A stretch of DNA of 64,000 nt from Bacillus bingmayongensis (GTDB lineage: Bacteria > Bacillota > Bacilli > Bacillales > Bacillaceae_G). A model generated the notes under the pieces. The model saw only the letters and a list, made by a program, of their open reading frames with translations. It searched no databases and was not told where the DNA came from. The position numbers and the translations under genes are program-made. Positions 45,199 through 53,743 of this stretch are shown here, one piece after another. The stretch is from NCBI RefSeq assembly GCF_000299035.1, contig NZ_JH921518.1:124001-188000 (forward strand), written 5' to 3'. Every line of letters begins with the position of its first letter. The first letter of the stretch is position 1.

Positions 45199-45981
45199 TT
45201 ATACGAAAAAGAATTTATCACGTTCAGGGGCAATCCAAGAATCCATATTCTGTTCACTATCCTTCACTAAACGATTTACTAAAATATCATGCCATATATA
45301 ATTCTCTAATAAATATATATGAACAGGATCATCTGTATAAAAAGCATTTCCTTTTTGTTCGATTGAATGACCATATATCATTTCTTTTCCATCGATTGAT
45401 AAGATAAACCATTTATGACTTCCAATATTATCAACATAACTTGTTTTTCGGTGATTTTCTAATCCCTGCAATGGATTTTCAACTTGAAAAACGATACCTT
45501 TTAAACTGCATTCCTTTTCTTTTTCCTTTAAATCCACTAGTAGTTTTTCATACATCGTATCCCAAATCGATAAAATAACCTTTTTTTGTGCTCTTCGAAT
45601 TAATATTTTGCAAAAAGCTAATATATTTTCTTCCCCTTTCAAAGTGGTTACTCTTGTATCCACCTCAGGTTCTTTTTTTTCAAATACTTTTAATTCTTTT
45701 TCTACATACGTGTATGTTTCTTCCCACTTCTCTCTTACTGCCTCTAAAAATACATCTACAGGTAAAGGAGAATATTGCACTGCTTCATTTACTTCTTCCT
45801 TCATTACAATGCCTTTTTGTTCAAGAGCATTCAATATTTCATATATACGTGCACGAGGGACTCCAGAATTTTTGCTAACTTGATAAGCGCTAGAAGCTCC
45901 CTGTTGAACTAATGAAACATATGCCTTTGTTTCATATTGATTTAAGCCAAGCATTTGAATTTTTTGTAGTAAATCGTCCAT
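45199..45981 (-). CDS. TrmB-family transcriptional regulator
   Basis: A 260-residue protein with an N-terminal winged helix (about residues 5-75, LNQYETKAYVSLVQQGASSAYQVSKNSGVPRARIYEIL in parts typical of TrmB) and a C-terminal effector domain of the TrmB/PLD-like type. The wing-helix core and long linker helix (EETYTYVEKELKVFEKKE) are clear. It is divergent from the TauE exporter, which it probably regulates (inference). Confidence 0.85.
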   Translation of the reverse strand: MDDLLQKIQMLGLNQYETKAYVSLVQQGASSAYQVSKNSGVPRARIYEILNALEQKGIVMKEEVNEAVQYSPLPVDVFLEAVREKWEETYTYVEKELKVFEKKEPEVDTRVTTLKGEENILAFCKILIRRAQKKVILSIWDTMYEKLLVDLKEKEKECSLKGIVFQVENPLQGLENHRKTSYVDNIGSHKWFILSIDGKEMIYGHSIEQKGNAFYTDDPVHIYLLENYIWHDILVNRLVKDSEQNMDSWIAPERDKFFFV

Positions 45982-46120
45982 TGTAAGCCTCCCATATGTT
46001 TAATTCCTTCTGCAATATTATCAGTAGTCATTACTCTAATAGTAACCATAAAAATAGATGTAGTAAACATTACAACTGAATTATTAAAATTTTCATTTAC
46101 ATATAGCAGATAAATAGGTA

Positions 46121-46139
46121 CTATTTTAGTAGTGACTAT
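46121..46139. promoter_or_regulatory. Candidate TrmB-type operator
   Basis: Overlapping inverted repeats ACTATTTTAGT (46121-46131) and TAGTAGTGACTA (46128-46139) just before the TauE-type gene; related AGTAGTCATTACT lies near the regulator start at about 46023. Assignment is inference. Confidence 0.4.
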
Positions 46140-46168
46140 TTTTTTTACTTTGGATGGGGGAAATACAT

Positions 46169-46939
46169 ATGGAAGACATCAATCTCTATACAATGCTGTT
46201 TTTAATTGTTGCAGGTTTTTTAGCTGCATTTATTGATTCTGTAGTAGGTGGCGGTGGATTAATTTCTATACCGGCTTTGCTATTCACCGGGCTCCCACCA
46301 TCAACGGCCGTTGCAACTAACAAACTGGCAAGTTCTATGGGAGCACTTATGAGTACCATTTCATTTATTCGATCAGGAAATGTAAATTTCAAATTGGTCT
46401 CTAAGTTATTTCCTTTAACTTTTATCGGATCTATACTTGGCGCATTTGTAGTCAAACATATTTCATCTGAAATATTAAAGCCGTTAGTACTCGTGTTATT
46501 AATCGCTGTTGCCATTTACACAATTATGAAAAAAGATTGGGGAAAAGATGCAGTATATAGCGGGGTGACTGTAAAAAAGGGAATTATTTTTTCTGTTGTT
46601 ATTTTCATTATTGGATTTTATGATGGCTTTTTCGGAGCGGGAACAGGATCATTTTTGTTATTTACATTTTTAATAATTGGGTTTGATTTTGTGCAATCAG
46701 CAGGCAATGCGAAGGTTTTAAATTTTAGTAGTAACATTGCTGCACTTATCATTTTTCTTTATTTAGATATTGTTAATTTCGCATATGGACTTCCCATGGG
46801 AATTGCGATGATTTTTGGAGCTTTTGTTGGATCAAATTTTGCTATAAAAAAGGGCGTCTCTTATGTGCGAGTATTATTTATTTTTGTAACGCTACTTCTC
46901 ATTGGAAAAAATATTGGAGATTATTTAGGAATCTTCTAA
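46169..46939 (+). CDS. TauE/SafE (TSUP) family anion exporter
   Basis: A 256-residue membrane protein with about eight spans and the duplicated TSUP motifs GFLAAFIDSVVGGGGLISIPAL-like start and FYDGFFGAGTGSFLLF in the second half. Family members move sulfite, sulfoacetate or other organosulfur anions. The ATG at 46169 follows GGGGG. Under probable control of the divergent TrmB-type regulator. Substrate unknown. Confidence 0.88.
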   Translation: MEDINLYTMLFLIVAGFLAAFIDSVVGGGGLISIPALLFTGLPPSTAVATNKLASSMGALMSTISFIRSGNVNFKLVSKLFPLTFIGSILGAFVVKHISSEILKPLVLVLLIAVAIYTIMKKDWGKDAVYSGVTVKKGIIFSVVIFIIGFYDGFFGAGTGSFLLFTFLIIGFDFVQSAGNAKVLNFSSNIAALIIFLYLDIVNFAYGLPMGIAMIFGAFVGSNFAIKKGVSYVRVLFIFVTLLLIGKNIGDYLGIF

Positions 46940-47016
46940 TCAAAAATGGAATATATAACCTGAAAATGATAAAATAACTACTGTATATCGACATACTAGG
47001 AGGTTTATTTTTATCT

Positions 47017-47199
47017 ATGGAGCACATTATTGATAATAGTTCCAAACACCATATTGAAATTTACTACGCATGTATACGCCTGCTATCTTTATTAACATTC
47101 AAAAAAGTTCCAGTTATCGAAAGAAAAAAGATCGCTTTAAAAAATACGATTAATAAACAAATAGATCATGTAAAACAAAATGACCTTTACAAATTATAA
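47017..47199 (+). CDS. Small hypothetical protein (60 residues)
   Basis: A 60-residue basic protein (MEHIIDNSSKHHIEIYYACI..., ending QNDLYKL), predicted mostly helical, with AGGAGG 13 bases before ATG, a rather long spacing. It follows the exporter by 77 bases and is closed by a terminator, which supports a real cistron. Family unknown. Confidence 0.55.
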   Translation: MEHIIDNSSKHHIEIYYACIRLLSLLTFKKVPVIERKKIALKNTINKQIDHVKQNDLYKL

Positions 47200-47214
47200 A
47201 CATTATTTGTACAC

Positions 47215-47252
47215 AACAAAAAAGGATTACCAATATCGGTAATCCTTTTTTG
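47215..47252. terminator. Bidirectional terminator
   Basis: AAAAAAGGATTACC / GGTAATCCTTTTTT between the small gene and the convergent nitroreductase. Confidence 0.88.
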
Positions 47253-47257
47253 TTTTT

Positions 47258-47857
47258 TTATTTATGAAATTTAACACGAGTTTCTAACGGCTGAAATTCT
47301 TTTTCCCCTGCCGGTGCTACTGGTTTACCAAATGGCATTTGAGCGATTAATTTCCAAGTGTCTGGAATATCCCATTCTTTTTTCACTTCGTCATCAATTA
47401 ATGGATTATAATGCTGCAATGTTGCGCCAAACCCTTCAATTTCTAATGCTGTCCAAATCGCAAATTGTAACATTCCTGATGATTGCTGTGACCATGTTGG
47501 AAAATTATCTTTATATAATGCAAATTTCTCTTGAAGATCTTCTACCACTTTACTGTCTTCAAAGTATAAAACTGTTCCATATCCACTTTTAAATGCATTC
47601 ATTTTTTCTTCAGTTGGTGCAAAATTATTTTCTGGCACAATTTTTCGTAATGTTTCTTTCGTAATATCCCATAGTTTATCATGTTGTTCTCCTAATAAAA
47701 CAACAACTCTTGCACTTTGAGAGTTAAAAGATGAAGGTGTATACTTTACGGCATGATTCACTACTTCTTGAATTTTCTCATCAGAAACAACTTGCTCTTT
47801 ACTAATTGCATAAATTGATCTTCTGTCTTCAATTGCTGAATAAAAATCTTTTGCCAT
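47258..47857 (-). CDS. Nitroreductase-family protein
   Basis: A 199-residue FMN-dependent oxidoreductase of the short Frm2/HBN1-like type. The RRSIYAISKE start, HAVKYTPSSFNSQSARVVVLLG and GFGATLQHYNPLID are characteristic. It probably reduces nitro or quinone compounds with NAD(P)H. The ATG at 47857 has GGAGGG directly upstream and is preferred over a longer reading. Monocistronic. Confidence 0.9.
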   Translation of the reverse strand: MAKDFYSAIEDRRSIYAISKEQVVSDEKIQEVVNHAVKYTPSSFNSQSARVVVLLGEQHDKLWDITKETLRKIVPENNFAPTEEKMNAFKSGYGTVLYFEDSKVVEDLQEKFALYKDNFPTWSQQSSGMLQFAIWTALEIEGFGATLQHYNPLIDDEVKKEWDIPDTWKLIAQMPFGKPVAPAGEKEFQPLETRVKFHK

Positions 47858-48042
47858 ACTAATTCCCTCCAATTTTTATTTTGAGGCTTACTGATATGTA
47901 TTATCGTATATCCCACCTTAAACTTATTAATAATAAGTTTATAACTTTATTATATCTACAAAGAAAAACAATTTCAAACAATAGCACTCATACTTTTTTA
48001 GTTTTTGTTTTTAATACTTTTTATATTCCCTAAAAATTAAAA

Positions 48043-48083
48043 AACAGCCTATTTTCCACTCAATTCGAGTTTCAAACAAGCTG
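48043..48083 (-). terminator. Terminator after the DD-carboxypeptidase gene
   Basis: ACAGC..TTTG..ACTC pairs with GAGT..AAAATAG..GCTGT, followed by TTTTTT on the minus strand; some mismatches. Confidence 0.6.
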
Positions 48084-48108
48084 TCTTCCTTCACTATCGA
48101 CTCTTCAC

Positions 48109-49092
48109 CTAATTAACAATCTCGAAACCATAGGACATTAGTTTATGCGTTTCTGTAAAACGTTTCATTTTGCTCTTCGTACCCATAACAACTGTTACGA
48201 GTCGTTTGTCACCTTGTTTTGCAGTCCCTGTAAAACAATAACCTGCACTATCAGTGAAACCTGTTTTCAATCCATCCATTCCTTCTATGTATAATCCTCG
48301 GTTAGCGGGATTCAACATTTCATTTGTACTCGTAACAGTCGTATTTTGAAATGCTAACTGACTTTGACGTAAATGTGTGACATCTAATATCTCTGGGTAA
48401 TCTTTTACAAGGTGGTACGCTAACTTCGCTACATCAGCTACAGTCATCTTTGTTTCACTTCCATCAGCTTCTTGCAAGCCAGAAGCATTCGCAAACTTAG
48501 TTGCTTCTGATAACTCCAGTTGTTTCGCTGTTTGATTCATAAGCTCTGCAAAATCTTGCTCTGTCTTTGCTATATGCTCTGCTAAAGCAACTGCAGAATT
48601 ATTGGCAGATTGGATCATTAACGCATGGTATAAGTCTTTAACCGTTATTAAATCTCCCATTTGTACCGGAATTCTAGCGCCTTCCGCTTGTGCTGATTTA
48701 GCGCTTATTTTCACTTGATCTTCCCAATGGACCTTTCCTTTATGTATATTTTCTAAAAGAATATATGCTGTCATCATCTTTGACATACTCGCTGGGGCAA
48801 GCACATCTTCTTCATGGTTTTTATACATAACTTGTCCATCACTCGCATCAATGATCATTGCTGCTTTCGCTTCAACTACTGGTACATATTTTTGCGGGAT
48901 TTCTTTTTCGGACAACCCTGTCTTTGGAAGCTCTGCTACTTGTAAAAGTGAACCATTTATCACTATTTTTTCTTTTGCTTTGGAAACATTTGTACTATTC
49001 TTTTCTAGAATACTCCCCTGGAAAAAGAACCAACATGTACCCAAAATAATAGCACAGAGTATTGTTATGCTTCCCCACCCTAACCTTTTCAT
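48109..49092 (-). CDS. D-alanyl-D-alanine carboxypeptidase (S11 family)
   Basis: A 327-residue exported enzyme with an N-terminal membrane anchor and the three penicillin-binding motifs: SxxK as SMSK (about 102-105), SxN as SAN (about 162), KTG (about 276) in DGLKTGF. It trims the terminal D-Ala from peptidoglycan stems. It lacks the long C-terminal domain of DacA, so it is closer to DacF-like short forms. AAAGGAG precedes the start; the first-in-frame GTG is three bases further upstream. Confidence 0.92.
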   Translation of the reverse strand: MKRLGWGSITILCAIILGTCWFFFQGSILEKNSTNVSKAKEKIVINGSLLQVAELPKTGLSEKEIPQKYVPVVEAKAAMIIDASDGQVMYKNHEEDVLAPASMSKMMTAYILLENIHKGKVHWEDQVKISAKSAQAEGARIPVQMGDLITVKDLYHALMIQSANNSAVALAEHIAKTEQDFAELMNQTAKQLELSEATKFANASGLQEADGSETKMTVADVAKLAYHLVKDYPEILDVTHLRQSQLAFQNTTVTSTNEMLNPANRGLYIEGMDGLKTGFTDSAGYCFTGTAKQGDKRLVTVVMGTKSKMKRFTETHKLMSYGFEIVN

Positions 49093-49292
49093 CACTAAAT
49101 CTCCTTTTACTCTACCTATTTATAATTTCAAATTTAAACATAACAACAATGCCTTTAAATCGTCAAGGTCAAACAGGAAAGAATCTACGATAACTATTCT
49201 TTCAAGATTACTTGTTAAAAATATGGTATGCTACAAAAACATCAAATAATATAAATTTTTATTTTAATAATAAAATAGAAATTACATAATGA

Positions 49293-49344
49293 ATATAGAG
49301 AAACGAGTGGCTTCGATACTAAAAAGCAACTCGTTTCTCTATAT
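49293..49344. promoter_or_regulatory. Strong hairpin in the dac/transporter gap
   Basis: Perfect 16-base arms (ATATAGAGAAACGAGT and complement) around a 20-base loop, inside the 420-base gap 49096-49516 that otherwise holds only AT-rich promoter-like sequence. It could be a terminator of an unseen short transcript or a regulatory structure. Confidence 0.45.
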
Positions 49345-49516
49345 TGTTTTACAACATCACTCATGGTATTATATACCTTGGAATGTGAAGAGATAGACAA
49401 AGTATACACATTATAAAACCAAAAAAATTTCAAACCACATTCCATGTAATAAGAAAATATAGATGAAATACATTCTTTTTAAATTGATGTATTTATATAT
49501 AAAATAGATTGGATAT

Positions 49517-49855
49517 ATGAAGCCGCCTATGAAAAATTATGTATTTTTACATGTAGCTTTCTTGCTATATTCTATTATCATGATTTACAAATGGTCCGCT
49601 AAATTTCCTGTTTCATCCATTTTGTTTTTCGCCGCTTACTTTGGACTTGTTGTGTTTCTATTTGGCTACGCTATTCTCTGGCAGCAAGTCATTAAACATT
49701 TTGAAATCTCCAAGGCATATTCGCACCGGGGTATTATTATACTATGGTTCATGCTATGGTCTGTCCTCTTTTTCGGCGATACGATAAAGTGGAACAATTT
49801 ACTTGGTGCAGCTATTATTATGATTGGAATTGTGGTGGTGACGAAAGATGAATAA
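49517..49855 (+). CDS. Small DMT-type membrane protein, first of pair
   Basis: A 112-residue four-span protein (KNYVFLHVAFLLYSIIMIYKWS..., ending MIGIVVVTKDE). Its form is that of a small half-transporter in the EamA/SMR superfamily, like ArnE-type subunits. No strong ribosome binding site is seen, so a start four codons downstream is possible. It overlaps the next gene by eight bases, so the two are translated together and probably form a heterodimer. Substrate unknown. Confidence 0.75.
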   Translation: MKPPMKNYVFLHVAFLLYSIIMIYKWSAKFPVSSILFFAAYFGLVVFLFGYAILWQQVIKHFEISKAYSHRGIIILWFMLWSVLFFGDTIKWNNLLGAAIIMIGIVVVTKDE

Positions 49856-50180
49856 TTATATATTGTTATATACTTTCGGCATTATTTTAGCGAATTACTC
49901 ACAAATTTTACTCAAAAAAGCAACTTTACAAGAATACGATTCCGAATGGAGAGAATATGTAAATCATTATGTTATTATTGGCTATTCTTTATTTGTAATT
50001 AACGCTGGGCTAAACGTTATTGCACTAAAAGGCGTTCCATTAAAACAGGCTCCTGTATTAGAATCTCTTAGCTATGTCATTATTTTAGTGTTTGGTTGGT
50101 ATTTCTTAGGAGAGAAAATAACAAAAAGAAAAATCATTGGTAACATTATCATTGGGATCGTCGTTTTTTCTATCCAATAA
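49848..50180 (+). CDS. Small DMT-type membrane protein, second of pair
   Basis: A 110-residue four-span protein with the helix 1 motif NYSQILLKKAT and helix 4 VFGWYFLGEKITKRKIIGNIIIG, typical of EamA/SMR halves. Overlap with the preceding gene implies translational coupling. Together they look like a two-subunit exporter or lipid-linked sugar flippase (inference from ArnEF-like pairs). Confidence 0.78.
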   Translation: MNNYILLYTFGIILANYSQILLKKATLQEYDSEWREYVNHYVIIGYSLFVINAGLNVIALKGVPLKQAPVLESLSYVIILVFGWYFLGEKITKRKIIGNIIIGIVVFSIQ

Positions 50181-50212
50181 CAAGTACACGCCCTATTATA
50201 ATATCCTCGCAT

Positions 50213-50244
50213 AAAAAAGTCCGTTATTAATAACGGACTTTTTT
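50213..50244. terminator. Bidirectional terminator
   Basis: Perfect AAAAAAGTCCGTTATT / AATAACGGACTTTTTT palindrome between convergent genes. Confidence 0.92.
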
Positions 50245-50261
50245 CATACAATCTCCACTCT

Positions 50262-50711
50262 CTACTGCCCTAAATTTTGAACCTTATCTTTTAAATCCTG
50301 AAATTGTTGAACTGTCTGCATAAGCTCTGAGTTTTTAAATTGTTCTACATCCATTTTCCCTTCTTCTATTTTTTTCATAGTTGTATCAATTAATGCATTT
50401 AGCTTTTCATTATATTCAACAATTTGCTGATGAATATCCTTTGCTACATCCGGAGGTGTCAATTCATTAAAAGCTGGAATATCCTTTTGAATTTCTCTCA
50501 GTTTAGTCTCTAATTCTTTTCGAGCAGCACTATCATTAATTGCCTTTTCTGCTAACCCTGGTGCCTCATTTGCAAACGCACTTACTTCATTAACGTAGTC
50601 TGTTGCCTTTTGAGCATAATCAATTGAATTCTTACCTTCTTCAACTACAGAACACCCCATTAAACCAATTGTAATTAAAAACACAAGTAACATCGTCTTT
50701 TTCAATTTCAT
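50262..50711 (-). CDS. DUF6376-type lipoprotein
   Basis: A 149-residue lipoprotein with lipobox LMGC (Cys20) and an all-helical, coiled-coil-like mature part (AATDYVNEVSAFANEAPG-like heptads). It matches the small Bacillus family annotated DUF6376. Role unknown; surface-located by its lipid anchor. The 273 bases upstream to the next repeat show nothing clear. Confidence 0.75.
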   Translation of the reverse strand: MKLKKTMLLVFLITIGLMGCSVVEEGKNSIDYAQKATDYVNEVSAFANEAPGLAEKAINDSAARKELETKLREIQKDIPAFNELTPPDVAKDIHQQIVEYNEKLNALIDTTMKKIEEGKMDVEQFKNSELMQTVQQFQDLKDKVQNLGQ

Positions 50712-50984
50712 TGTTTACCTCCTAAATAAATATTAACCTATTGTTTCTTCTACATATTTATAAACACTTATCCCTTTCGTTATACTATCATCCAAAAATA
50801 CTAGCTATTTAGTTTTCATTTCCCTTTCCTCAACTTATATATTCTAGCAAAACTTTTCAATTTCCTTTTCATAATCAGTTTTGAAGAACATCAGAAGTTT
50901 TCATGGTTAAAAAGGATACTCTTTTCGATTTCCCCAATATCTCTTCATACTAAAACTGTACAGCCATGTAGTACATTTTGAAAT

Positions 50985-51250
50985 ATAAAGTGAAACTTCA
51001 ATCAGTGGGGTTTTCTCCATCCCCCACTGATTATTAGCCCTCACCAATCGGGCTTTTACGGGCCCTAACTTCTTTAGAAAAGCGGAAGCGGCTCGCTCAG
51101 AATCGCAGGACGTTGAAGCACCCGACAGAGAGGCGCTTTTTGCCTCGTCCGAGGGGGCGAAACGACCGGAGATTCTAGCCGCTAGAGCTGGACAATGCTT
51201 TCGCTGAATTTTGAGGTGGAAGTATTACTGTCCTAAAATAGCGGGATAAA
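50985..51250 (-). repeat. bcr1-like repeat, copy D, carrying an insertion
   Basis: Both ATAAA ends and the 10-base terminal hairpin (ATCAGTGGGG / CCCCACTGAT at 51001 and 51023) are present. The middle is interrupted by the 121-base element at 51077-51197 and has lost about 15 bases (the CCCGTCCCCCCAC part) just before it. Confidence 0.75.
51077..51197. repeat. Short GC-rich repeat nested in the bcr1-like copy
   Basis: A 121-base, markedly GC-richer segment beginning GAAAAGCGGAAGCGGCTCGC. It holds hairpins GCGGCT..GAATC / GATTC..AGCCGC and AGGCGCTTTTTGCCT. The style matches a widespread Bacillaceae short repeat (AAAAGCGGAAGCG.. family, from memory). Flanking sequences join perfectly to the other bcr1-like copies when it is removed. 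Confidence 0.7.
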
Positions 51251-51363
51251 TTGGAACCATGAACAAAATAAGCATCGTCAAAAGCGTATTTATATTCAGT
51301 AAAGTATTCTTTATATTTTCCCACATATGTATCACCTACAAGTAAATTATACATTCCTACCAT
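51175..51363 (-). pseudogene. Possible gene fragment ended by the bcr1-like repeat
   Basis: An open frame from ATG at 51363 reads MVGMYNLLVGDTYVGKYKEY and continues through EYKYAFDDAYFVHGSN before entering the repeat at 51250, where it is read to a stop at 51175. The part before the repeat is protein-like. No good ribosome binding site is seen. The upstream start inside the terminator at 51428 is unlikely. Could be a gene interrupted by the element. Confidence 0.3.
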
Positions 51364-51427
51364 TTTTATGCATGTTCTTCCCCGTCTTTCCTTATATGAA
51401 CATATGAATACATCTTTAGAAAAAAAA

Positions 51428-51456
51428 GACATACTTAAGACTCACTTAAGTATGTC
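51428..51456 (-). terminator. Terminator after the 73-residue hypothetical
   Basis: GACATACTTAAG / CTTAAGTATGTC with a five-base loop and an uninterrupted T8 run on the minus strand. Confidence 0.9.
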
Positions 51457-51475
51457 AATTCCTTTATCATCCCGT

Positions 51476-51697
51476 TTACTTTCCTACATATCCTATAACT
51501 GTTACAAGTTCTGATTCTATATGTACACCGATAATTTCCTCAATAATATTTGTGTATCCTTCTCCTATAGCCGCTCCATATTTTAAAGAAATTTCTTTTT
51601 TCTTATAAACTGACTGAGGTATAGTCAAAAGGAATTTCCTAAGATTCCTTTCGTCTACAGGTTCCATAAGTAACACTATGCCATCTTCCTCAAACAT
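51476..51697 (-). CDS. Small hypothetical protein (73 residues)
   Basis: A 73-residue soluble frame (MFEEDGIVLLMEPVDERNLR..., ending LVTVIGYVGK) with AAAGGATG upstream of ATG and a strong terminator behind. It looks alpha/beta in composition. I do not recognise the family. It stands alone between two bcr1-like repeats. Confidence 0.65.
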   Translation of the reverse strand: MFEEDGIVLLMEPVDERNLRKFLLTIPQSVYKKKEISLKYGAAIGEGYTNIIEEIIGVHIESELVTVIGYVGK

Positions 51698-51786
51698 ATA
51701 ATCATCCTTTCACATACATCCCTAATATGGCTCAGTATTGCCTTTACCTGCTGGGTTCTAAACCCAATTAAAAGTACTTACATTCG

Positions 51787-51912
51787 ATAAAGTGAAACTT
51801 TAATCAGCCCTCACGAATCAAGCTTTTACAGGAAGTTTATCTTCCACCTAACTTCTTTACTTTTGCTGAATTTTGAGATGGTGGTCTTACTGCCCTCGAA
51901 TAGCGGAATAAA
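51787..51912 (-). repeat. bcr1-like repeat, copy E (lacks terminal hairpin)
   Basis: Both ATAAA ends and the GCTGAATTTTGAGATGGTGG core are present, but the ATCAGTGG hairpin is deleted (reads ACTTTAATCAGCCCTCAC). The rest of 51698-52009 holds the cydC terminator and a weak GGGTTCTAAACCC palindrome. Confidence 0.75.
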
Positions 51913-51956
51913 GCTTACATTCTTCATACTTATACTCATTTAAAAATCTCCAAAAT

Positions 51957-51996
51957 AAAAAGCACAAACCTTGATTTAACAAGAATTTGTACTTTT
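51957..51996 (-). terminator. Terminator of the cyd operon
   Basis: AAAAGTACAAATTCTTG pairs with CAAGGTTTGTGCTTTT around a six-base loop, T-rich after on the minus strand. Confidence 0.8.
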
Positions 51997-52009
51997 ATTA
52001 CATATGATT

Positions 52010-53743
52010 TCACATCCCTTTATCCATCTCATAAAGTCTACGATATTTCTCATTTTCTACAAGAAGTTGCTCGTGACTACCTTGCATCGTGATGTGACCA
52101 TCTTCAAGGAAAATAATTTCATCCACATGCTCAATCCCTATAAGATGATGTGTTACCCAAATTACAGTTTTATCTTTTGTTGCTGTAAACATCGTTTCTA
52201 ATAAAGCTGATTCTGTTTTAGGATCCAAACCCATAGTCGGTTCATCCAGTACAATAATTGGTGCTTCTTGCATAAGAGTTCTTGCAAATGCGATTCTTTG
52301 TCGCTCTCCCCCAGAAAATCTCTTCCCCATTTCATGCATTTTTGTCTGAAGTCCATCTGGAAGAGACGAAATGTGTGATGCGATTTGTGCTTGTTCTAAA
52401 GCATGCCAAATCTCTTGATCGGCTGCTTCTGATCTCCCGATACGTACGTTATTCCCAATCGTTGTATCAAACAAATGTGGTTTTTGATTTAATACAGAAA
52501 TATACTTAGATAAAAAATCAGTATGTGCTTTTTTCCTATCAACCAATATCTGACCATCTATTGGTTGTAATGCTCCTGTTAATAATTTTAATAAAGTAGA
52601 TTTTCCTGTCCCACTTTTTCCTAAGATAGCTATCTTTTTTCCTGCTGGAATTTTAAGTGATATATTTTTCAATACGAATTCGTTACTTTCTGGATAATTA
52701 TACGAAACATTTTCTAATTGAATTTCCACTTTCTTTGGTACACTAAAGTTTTTCTCTTCATATACAAAGTTGTCCTGATATTCGCTAGACGAAACGACAG
52801 CACTTTCAATACGATTAAGTCGACTTATAGAATCTATATACGATGGAATTCGATCAACTGCATCTGAGACAGGTATAAGTGCATTTGTCACTGATAATGT
52901 CATTAAAACAAACGCTGCAATAATCGTTGGGGCTATTTGTTCACTTTCTACCTGTTTTCCAGCCCACATAATCATAGAAATTACAACGATTCCTATCGTT
53001 AAGTGGATGATCCCATCTCGAATATGTTGCCAACGTTTCATCTTCTTCTCGATTTTTAGCAACGAAATATTATGCTCTGAATATTCCTTTATAAATTCAG
53101 CTGTTCGTCCACTTGCTTGCCAATCAGATAATCCAAATACAGCATCCGTTAGTTGCTGGTATAAGTGATTTTTGCCCTGCTTCAATGTAGTATGGTGCTT
53201 TCTCATCAAAAATAACGATAACATTGGAACGAAAAAAATAATAACAGCTAACATACTCCCCGCCGTAATTGCAAATATCCAATCAAACGTTCCAAGAACT
53301 GCAACAAATATACTATATACCGCTAATCCCAATATACTAGGAAAGATTGTACGCAAGTATAAATTTTGCAGATGTTCAATGTCCTCAGATAATACGCCTA
53401 ATACATCTCCTGTTTGAAAACGAGAACGTAAAAACAAAGCCTGTGGTTCTACAATTCTATATAACTTTGTACGCATCTTTTCTAATATACGAAGGACTAC
53501 ATCATGGCCAACTAGTCGCTCCATATAATGAAAAACAGCTTGCCCTATGCTAAATGCTCGTGTTGCAACAATCGGGACATATACAGCCATTATATTTTCT
53601 GGTCGAAGAGAAGATTTAGAAATTAAATAACCTGAAATGAATAGAAGCATCGCACCTGAACTCACTCCAAAAATTCCAAGGATAACAGTTAGAAGCATTC
53701 TACCTTTATTTTGCTTTATATAAGGCCCAATCCAGTTATTCAT
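52010..53743 (-). CDS. cydC: Thiol reductant ABC exporter subunit CydC
   Basis: A 577-residue ABC half-transporter: six spans, then ATPase with Walker A GKSGTGKST, signature FSGGERQRIAFARTL, Walker B IIVLDEPTMGLD. With CydD it exports glutathione or cysteine-like reductants needed for assembly of cytochrome bd. The N terminus FGVSSGAMLLFISGYLISKSSL is typical of CydC rather than CydD. It overlaps cydD by eight bases. Naming follows the CydDC convention; in B. subtilis the pair is called cydCD. Confidence 0.93.
   Translation of the reverse strand: MNNWIGPYIKQNKGRMLLTVILGIFGVSSGAMLLFISGYLISKSSLRPENIMAVYVPIVATRAFSIGQAVFHYMERLVGHDVVLRILEKMRTKLYRIVEPQALFLRSRFQTGDVLGVLSEDIEHLQNLYLRTIFPSILGLAVYSIFVAVLGTFDWIFAITAGSMLAVIIFFVPMLSLFLMRKHHTTLKQGKNHLYQQLTDAVFGLSDWQASGRTAEFIKEYSEHNISLLKIEKKMKRWQHIRDGIIHLTIGIVVISMIMWAGKQVESEQIAPTIIAAFVLMTLSVTNALIPVSDAVDRIPSYIDSISRLNRIESAVVSSSEYQDNFVYEEKNFSVPKKVEIQLENVSYNYPESNEFVLKNISLKIPAGKKIAILGKSGTGKSTLLKLLTGALQPIDGQILVDRKKAHTDFLSKYISVLNQKPHLFDTTIGNNVRIGRSEAADQEIWHALEQAQIASHISSLPDGLQTKMHEMGKRFSGGERQRIAFARTLMQEAPIIVLDEPTMGLDPKTESALLETMFTATKDKTVIWVTHHLIGIEHVDEIIFLEDGHITMQGSHEQLLVENEKYRRLYEMDKGM

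Noticed and set aside
49242-49445. 67-codon minus-strand frame in the gap before the half-transporter pair
   Set aside because: It covers a perfect hairpin, lacks a ribosome binding site and has non-protein-like composition.
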